This document shows, piece by piece, positions 7,275-11,344 of a stretch of 11,344 nucleotides of DNA. This stretch comes from Pseudomonadota bacterium (GTDB lineage: Bacteria > Pseudomonadota > Alphaproteobacteria > Rhizobiales > Xanthobacteraceae): NCBI GenBank assembly GCA_023390695.1, contig JAEWCJ010000220.1, forward strand, positions 1-11,344, read 5' to 3'. The notes under the pieces are model-generated. The model was not told where the DNA came from, ran no database searches, and saw only the letters and a program-made list of their open reading frames with translations. Each line of letters starts with the position of its first letter. Within the stretch, counting starts at the first letter, position 1. Made by a program: the position numbers and the translations under genes.

Positions 7275-7363
7275 GTCATGCCCGCGCTTGTCGCGGGCAT
7301 CCATGTTTTTATAGCTTGAGCAAGATTAAAGACGTGGATGGCCGGGACAAGCCCGGCCATGAC
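7275..7363. repeat. Paired-hairpin extragenic palindromic repeat between convergent genes
   Basis: Two 32-bp arms (7275-7306 and 7332-7363) form an inverted repeat, identical at 27 of 32 positions when one is reverse-complemented, around a 25-bp AT-rich spacer. Each arm is also a hairpin: atgcccgcg (7278-7286) pairs with cgcgggcat (7292-7300), and atggccggg (7338-7346) with cccggccat (7352-7360), each with a perfect 9-bp stem and a 5-nt loop. Four of the five arm differences are the two sides of two base pairs (7281/7297 and 7285/7293 against their partners), so stem pairing is preserved. Such elements are abundant between genes in Bradyrhizobium-like genomes. Here it lies after two converging genes and may act as a two-way terminator or mRNA 3'-end stabiliser. 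Confidence 0.8.
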
Positions 7364-7371
7364 AGGCCATT

Positions 7372-7869
7372 TTAATTGCACAGCCTATCCGCCAGCGCGC
7401 GGAATTTCGCAAGCTGGTCGGCCTTCAGCTCGCGCTTTTCGTCGCGTCCGACAAACACCTTGAACATGATGCCGCCGTCGACGTTGAGAAACAGCACCGA
7501 CGCCGACGCGCGGCCCATGAAGGGGCGCTCCACGAAGGCGATGCCGGCGCAGCGCTCATGCCGCAGATGGCCGTGAAAGCCCTTGCTGCCAGGCACATTG
7601 TAATAGCCGCGCCCCACTTCACCGGCCGGGATCGGGCCGCCGACTTCCATGATGCCGTCGTCGGTATGCACGATGAGGGTGACGTCGCCCCAATCGCCGA
7701 TATCCTTCATGACGTCGATGAAAGCGCTGCCAGGCGCGAACTTGCGCATCTGTTCAGGCAGCGCTTCCACGACCTCACGGGTCGTGACGTTCTCGCTCTT
7801 GGCGACTTCCTCAACGATCGCGCCGGGATTGTCGGCGAGAAGACGAACCAGATCCTGACGGGCTGACAC
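7372..7869 (-). CDS. hutX: Cytosolic heme carrier protein HutX
   Basis: This 165-residue protein belongs to the HutX/HuvX/ShuX family of cytosolic heme-binding proteins that receive imported heme and pass it to heme-degrading enzymes. The N-terminal part (about 1-45) is helical and resembles a small helix-turn-helix fold. The core carries the family segments DVTLIVHTDDGIMEVGGPIP (62-81), SKGFHGHLRHERCAGIAFV (95-113) and SVLFLNVDGGIMFKVFVGRD (124-143). His99, His101 and His104 are candidate heme ligands, by inference. The start is GTG at 7869, two bases after the upstream gene's stop, with AAGGCGG a short way upstream. The tight spacing shows co-translation with the heme monooxygenase, an obvious partner. 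It ends at TAA 7374-7372, 8 bp from the palindromic repeat. Confidence 0.93.
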   Translation of the reverse strand: MSARQDLVRLLADNPGAIVEEVAKSENVTTREVVEALPEQMRKFAPGSAFIDVMKDIGDWGDVTLIVHTDDGIMEVGGPIPAGEVGRGYYNVPGSKGFHGHLRHERCAGIAFVERPFMGRASASVLFLNVDGGIMFKVFVGRDEKRELKADQLAKFRALADRLCN

Positions 7870-7871
7870 GA

Positions 7872-8207
7872 TCAGGCCGCCTTGGTGCGGGTCTGGGTCT
7901 GGCGCACCTCGAAGCCCTCGAACTTCGGATGTTCGAGATAAAGCGATGCCGAGTTGGTGGAGTTTCCAGCGCGGGCATGAGCGGCGCGGAATTCGTCCGA
8001 CTTGGTCCAGGCTTCAAAGGCCGCCTTGTTCTGCCAGGTCGTGTGCGAAGAATACAGCGTGTGGTCTTCGGCTTCCGGGCCCTTCAGCAGGTGGAATTCG
8101 ACAAAGCCCGGCATGCGGTCGAGATAACTCTCGCGGCTTGACCAGACATTCTCAAATGCCTCTTCCGATCCTTTTCTGACCTTGAAGCGATTCATCGCGA
8201 TGAACAT
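7872..8207 (-). CDS. hmuQ: IsdG-type heme-degrading monooxygenase (HmuQ-like, ABM domain)
   Basis: The 111-residue protein is a single antibiotic-biosynthesis-monooxygenase (ferredoxin-like) domain. With the start at ATG 8207, the Asn-Trp-His catalytic set of IsdG/IsdI heme oxygenases falls at the same positions as in those enzymes: Asn6 in MFIAMNRF, Trp67 in FEAWTKS and His77 in FRAAHARAG. It should open the heme ring in the cytosol and release iron. Bradyrhizobium HmuQ and HmuD are known members with that role. The start at 8207 has a strong Shine-Dalgarno (AAGAGGAGT, 8221-8213). A longer GTG start at 8252 would overlap the tonB stop (GTGA) but adds 15 unconserved residues. Position between tonB and hutX supports a heme role. 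The symbol follows the Bradyrhizobium name; orthology was not tested. Confidence 0.9.
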   Translation of the reverse strand: MFIAMNRFKVRKGSEEAFENVWSSRESYLDRMPGFVEFHLLKGPEAEDHTLYSSHTTWQNKAAFEAWTKSDEFRAAHARAGNSTNSASLYLEHPKFEGFEVRQTQTRTKAA

Positions 8208-8212
8208 TGGGT

Positions 8213-8221
8213 ACTCCTCTT
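8213..8221 (-). promoter_or_regulatory. Strong ribosome binding site deciding the hmuQ start
   Basis: On the - strand AAGAGGAGT contains AGGAG (8218-8214) with a 6-nt spacer to the ATG at 8207. It is the best Shine-Dalgarno in the window and argues for this start over the upstream GTG at 8252. Confidence 0.8.
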
Positions 8222-8248
8222 CTGCTGGCTGCTTGCTGGCGACTTCTC

Positions 8249-9340
8249 TCACCGCAAATTGAAATTGACGGGGGCCGTGAACGACATGGCTTGCCCCGAG
8301 GGTGGTGCCGGGAAGGGCGAGGCCCGGCGTACCATGGCTTGCACTTCGCGGTCGAGGGCCGCGCTGCCGGAGCTGCGCGCAAGCTGCACCGAGGTAACGG
8401 CGCCGCTGCCGCTGATGTTGAAGGTCACGGAGGCGACGCCGGTTTCGCCGCGGCTGCGGGCCTCCGACGGGAATTGCTTGTGACGGCTCAGATGCGCAAT
8501 CACCATGCCGCGGTAATTGGAATCCGCGCTTGAGCTGCCGCGGCCGACGCTGTTGGCGGCAACGCTGTGCTGGGAGGCGGCGGCAACGCGCTGGCGCTTG
8601 GCCTTGCCTGTTTCCTTGACCGGCTTCTTGGCCACCGGCTTCGGCTTTTCCTTGACCGTCTCCACAACCGGCTTCTTTTCCGGCTCGGGATCGACGGCCA
8701 ATTCGGCCTCCGGCTGCGGCTCCGGCGGCGCGGCGGCCATGATCTGCGGCTTGGGTTCTTCCTGAACGACGGGCTTCGGCTCTTCCTGCACCTCGGGTTC
8801 GGGCTCAGGCTCGCGCTTGGTCTCCTGCACCGGCTGTTCGGTCAATTCGGTGCGGCTGTCGTCGGGGGGCGCGATATCCGGGGAATGGGCGCTTTCAATC
8901 GCAGTCTCTCCCGGCGTCTGCGCGGTCCCGGCTTCGGTATGGGCACCTAGCACCACCTCGACGGAAATCACTTCCAGGCCGATGCTGGCGCGCGGCGGCG
9001 GCTCCTGCAGGAACCACACGAACAGGCTGGCATGCGCCGCAACCGACCCGAGCAGCAGGACCGGCCACTGCTTGCGCCAGTCGAACGCCGACAGGAAGGG
9101 GCAGGGACGTGTCGTCTGATTGCAGACGAGGCAGGGGGTGGACTGCGTCGCGTCATCGTTGGCGGCACGCGGCCGCGGCTGGAACGGGATGACGTTACTG
9201 AGGTCGTTGCGTTCGGACGTTGCGGGAGCGTCACGGATACGCAATGGCACAACCGCGCCGAGGAGGTCATCGGCGCGGTGTGCGCTGTTATCCGCGGCTG
9301 GTGAAGGGCCGCGGAAATTATGGACGTTCGTTTTCGTCAT
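8249..9340 (-). CDS. tonB: TonB energy transducer with long cysteine-bearing cytoplasmic N-terminus
   Basis: This 363-residue protein couples the inner-membrane proton motive force (through ExbB/ExbD) to outer-membrane receptors. One transmembrane helix lies at about 93-111 and contains the TonB SxxxH signature as Ser99 and His103. The periplasmic linker (about 112-250) is rich in Glu-Pro and then Lys-Pro, including a tandem VQEEPKP repeat (184-190 and 192-198). The TonB C-terminal domain is about 275-363 (YRGMVIAHLSRHKQFPSEAR, then GVASVTFNISGSG, ending VNFNLR). Unlike E. coli TonB, whose helix starts near residue 12, about 92 residues precede the helix, with Cys70, Cys73 and Cys80 (CLVC, RPCP). 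The start overlaps the receptor stop (ATGA). The final receptor codons supply AAGGGCGG as its ribosome binding site, so the pair is translationally coupled. ExbBD are not adjacent downstream. Confidence 0.94.
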   Translation of the reverse strand: MTKTNVHNFRGPSPAADNSAHRADDLLGAVVPLRIRDAPATSERNDLSNVIPFQPRPRAANDDATQSTPCLVCNQTTRPCPFLSAFDWRKQWPVLLLGSVAAHASLFVWFLQEPPPRASIGLEVISVEVVLGAHTEAGTAQTPGETAIESAHSPDIAPPDDSRTELTEQPVQETKREPEPEPEVQEEPKPVVQEEPKPQIMAAAPPEPQPEAELAVDPEPEKKPVVETVKEKPKPVAKKPVKETGKAKRQRVAAASQHSVAANSVGRGSSSADSNYRGMVIAHLSRHKQFPSEARSRGETGVASVTFNISGSGAVTSVQLARSSGSAALDREVQAMVRRASPFPAPPSGQAMSFTAPVNFNLR

Positions 9341-11344
9341 CCGCCCTTATAGAAATCGTCTCCAAAGCGAACCCGCAGCCCACCCTTGAAGGTTATTCCA
9401 GCGCTCGCAGAAGGAAGAACGCTAGATAGGCGAGTTGTGAATGCGTTGTATGGCGCGTAATACGAATCGAACAAGTTCTCGACCGCAGCGTTGAAGGTGA
9501 CATCCTCGTTGAACTGATAGGCCAGATACAGATTGACGATGTTGTAGCCGGGCACCGGCACACCACCCGGAGGCACGTCGCTCGGGTCCTTGGGCGCCAC
9601 GCTCAGCAAGCTGACGGCAGTCGTCAGCTTGCGGTCGAGAAAGCGGAAGCCAAGCGTGCTGGTAAACGTATCAGCCGGAATTTTGCTCAACGGGATATTT
9701 TCGGTCTCGTTGGTTCCTTTCAGCGCGGTATAGCTGGCATTCAAGAACCAGGCGCCGGCATCGTAGCGCCCTTCCAGTTCGAAACCTCTGATGCGAGCCT
9801 TGGCGATGTTCTGGAATTGAATGCAGTTTCCGCTCGCAAAAGGTGGGGTGGGGGGATTGATACAGGTTGCTCCCCCGGCACCGGTTTGGCCATTGAGAAC
9901 CGTTACCTGCTCGATGAAATTATCTACGTCGTTCTGAAACACGCTGGCCTTCATGCGAAGTGCATCATTCGCGGTCCAGAGGTTGTCAAAGCGTAGATTG
10001 ACGCCAACTTCCTTGTTCTTTCCGGTTTCGGCCTCCAGCAAGGGATTCTGCAGAAAGATGAAGTCGGAACCCGGCCCAGCGAACGGATGTTGACCGAGCA
10101 CGAAGACTTCCGTGATCGCCGGCGCGCGATAACCTTCGGCATAGCTGCCGTAGAAGGTCATCCACTGCACCGGCGTGAGGCCGACGGTGACTTTCGGTGA
10201 AAGGCGGTCGCCGCTGCTCTTCACGCCATTCGTTCCGCCCGACATGTCGTAGGTGTCGTAGCGCAGGGCGGTGATCACCTCGAGCCAGGTCGAATAATTG
10301 GTCTTCAACTGGGCGAAGGCGCCGCCGACGGTGCGTTCTCCCGAGGGGGTAAACAGATCTCCGGTTCCGGTAATATCCGCGGTATTGACCTTGTCCCTGA
10401 ACACATCGCCGCCGATGGTGAGGGCATGACGGAAATCACCGGTCTCGAAACGCGACGTGTTGTGCACGTCGGTGCCGATCGTTTCGATCTTGACGGTGCG
10501 GATAGATCCCATGCGGCCAGAGATGGCGCTGTTGGTGCCCTGCACCTTGTTCTGTTCGAGTTCGGTCTGAGTCCAGTAGACGTTGGCGTCGAAGTCGAAC
10601 AGCTTGTCTTCCGGCTTGCTGTAGCGCCAGCGGCCGTTGGTGATGTAGTTGGTTGCCGTGCTGTTGTAGACGGTTGCGGTCCCCGTCGCGTTGGGCGTGC
10701 CATTGGCATATCTCGTCTCCGAGCCCAGCGCGCTGAACTTGACCTCGTGTCCGTCGGCGGGGCGGACGGTGATCTTCGCCAGTCCGCTCGCCATGTCGTT
10801 GGCGCTGTTCAGAACGGTGTTGCCGTTGCCGTCCTTGAAATCGCCGCGGTCGCGGTAGACGCCGCCGGCGATGACATCGACATTCTGGTTCGGACGCGCG
10901 GCGGCGAAGGCCGAGCCAACCCCGTGGAAGGCGTTCGAGCCCGTCATGCCGTGGGTGAGTATACCCCAGCGCTGGCCCGGCTTGAGCACGTCCTCGGCGT
11001 CCATGGTGCGGAACGAGACCACGCCGCCGATCGCGCCGGTGCCGTAGATGTTGGCGGTCGGCCCGCGCACCACGTCGACACCGCCGATCATCTCCGGATC
11101 GAGGAAGAACTGGCCGTCCGCCTGGTGGCCGCTGCGCTGGAAATTCTGCCGCGCGCCGTCAATCACCACCGCGACGCGGCCGAAATCCTGCATGCCGCGG
11201 ATATTGATCGCCGCGCCGGGATCGTCGCCGCGCTGCTGGAAGGAAACGCCGGGAACGCCGAAGAAGACGTCGCTGACCTGGCCCGGCATAAGGCGGTTGA
11301 TGTCGTCCCGCCGCACCGTGCTCACCGGACCGAGCGTGTTCCAG
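9337..11344 (-). CDS. hmuR: TonB-dependent heme receptor (HmuR-like), N-terminus beyond window
   Basis: The frame is open to the window edge: beyond the GTG at 11325 it continues upstream as WNTLGP, so that GTG is internal and the true start, signal peptide and TonB box lie outside. About 668 residues are seen. The plug domain is at the N-terminal end (VPGVSFQQRGDD, NIRGMQDFGRVAVVIDGARQ, VDVVRGPTANIYGTGAIGG). The rest is a beta-barrel with alternating aromatic strands. A heme-receptor signature is present in modified form: YRAP (10131-10120) and NPLL (10047-10036), with a histidine between them (10089-10087), matching the FRAP-His-NPNL box of HmuR/HemR-type receptors. A loop with two cysteines flanking a proline-rich stretch (about 9870-9825) may form an external disulfide. 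Genes for heme carriage and degradation downstream support heme as ligand. Which heme source it uses is unknown. Confidence 0.9.
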   Translation of the reverse strand, partial: WNTLGPVSTVRRDDINRLMPGQVSDVFFGVPGVSFQQRGDDPGAAINIRGMQDFGRVAVVIDGARQNFQRSGHQADGQFFLDPEMIGGVDVVRGPTANIYGTGAIGGVVSFRTMDAEDVLKPGQRWGILTHGMTGSNAFHGVGSAFAAARPNQNVDVIAGGVYRDRGDFKDGNGNTVLNSANDMASGLAKITVRPADGHEVKFSALGSETRYANGTPNATGTATVYNSTATNYITNGRWRYSKPEDKLFDFDANVYWTQTELEQNKVQGTNSAISGRMGSIRTVKIETIGTDVHNTSRFETGDFRHALTIGGDVFRDKVNTADITGTGDLFTPSGERTVGGAFAQLKTNYSTWLEVITALRYDTYDMSGGTNGVKSSGDRLSPKVTVGLTPVQWMTFYGSYAEGYRAPAITEVFVLGQHPFAGPGSDFIFLQNPLLEAETGKNKEVGVNLRFDNLWTANDALRMKASVFQNDVDNFIEQVTVLNGQTGAGGATCINPPTPPFASGNCIQFQNIAKARIRGFELEGRYDAGAWFLNASYTALKGTNETENIPLSKIPADTFTSTLGFRFLDRKLTTAVSLLSVAPKDPSDVPPGGVPVPGYNIVNLYLAYQFNEDVTFNAAVENLFDSYYAPYNAFTTRLSSVLPSASAGITFKGGLRVRFGDDFYKGG
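9341..9348 (-). promoter_or_regulatory. tonB ribosome binding site encoded in the receptor's last codons
   Basis: On the - strand AAGGGCGG directly precedes the tonB ATG at 9340. These bases are also the receptor's Lys-Gly-Gly codons just before its stop, which explains why the receptor runs past its last aromatic residues (FY) instead of ending on one. Confidence 0.6.

Noticed and set aside
7275..7363. Inverted repeat considered as an insertion-sequence end or a CRISPR unit
   Set aside because: There is only one pair of arms, no transposase or spacer array is present, and the internal hairpins fit an extragenic palindrome.
8640..8830. Repetitive Pro/Glu/Lys-coding DNA considered as a tandem-repeat element
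   Set aside because: It is the normal proline-rich periplasmic linker of TonB, not a separate repeat element.

Overview
The window looks like chromosomal DNA of a GC-rich alphaproteobacterium, most likely a Hyphomicrobiales member near Bradyrhizobium, Rhodopseudomonas or Nitrobacter. This rests on codon and base composition, on the gene content (membrane cytochrome-linked urate oxidase, HmuR/TonB/HmuQ/HutX heme uptake genes), and on a paired-hairpin extragenic repeat at 7275-7363 of a style common in that group. Genus is not determined. No tRNA, rRNA, CRISPR array, transposase or phage gene is visible.

Region 1 (1-567, + strand) is the C-terminal part of a zinc-independent NADPH:quinone oxidoreductase whose start lies before the window.

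Region 2 (672-4673, + strand) is a tightly packed purine-catabolism operon of four genes. It encodes 5-hydroxyisourate hydrolase (uraH), the integral-membrane cytochrome c urate oxidase PuuD, an allantoate amidohydrolase-type M20 enzyme, and a second, divergent M20 protein. Gaps are 8 bp after uraH and 4-bp ATGA overlaps between the later genes. PuuD makes 5-hydroxyisourate, UraH hydrolyses it, and AllC works further down on allantoate. The OHCU decarboxylase (uraD) and allantoinase (puuE) steps are not encoded here. The last M20 protein lacks two of the usual metal ligands of its superfamily and is the most puzzling gene of the group.

Region 3 (4707-6029, - strand) is rimO, convergent with the purine operon. 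A 310-bp gap with an AT-rich core (about 6171-6260) separates it from the divergent gene at 6340.

Region 4 (6340-7260, + strand) is a predicted lipoprotein with an alpha/beta-hydrolase (GHSAG) domain and a C-terminal LysM domain. A two-hairpin inverted repeat follows it and separates it from the convergent heme genes.

Region 5 (7372-11344, - strand) is the end of a heme-uptake operon. In transcription order it holds a TonB-dependent heme receptor (5' end outside the window), an unusual long TonB with a cysteine-bearing cytoplasmic extension, an IsdG-type heme-degrading monooxygenase (HmuQ-like) and the cytosolic heme carrier HutX. Together they cover binding at the outer membrane, energy transduction, cytosolic carriage and ring opening of heme to release iron. 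The inner-membrane ABC transporter (HmuTUV), ExbBD and the operon promoter are not in the window.

I did not find clear evidence of an entirely new system. The best candidates for something undescribed are the ligand-depleted M20 protein, the cysteine-bearing TonB extension and the LysM-hydrolase lipoprotein.
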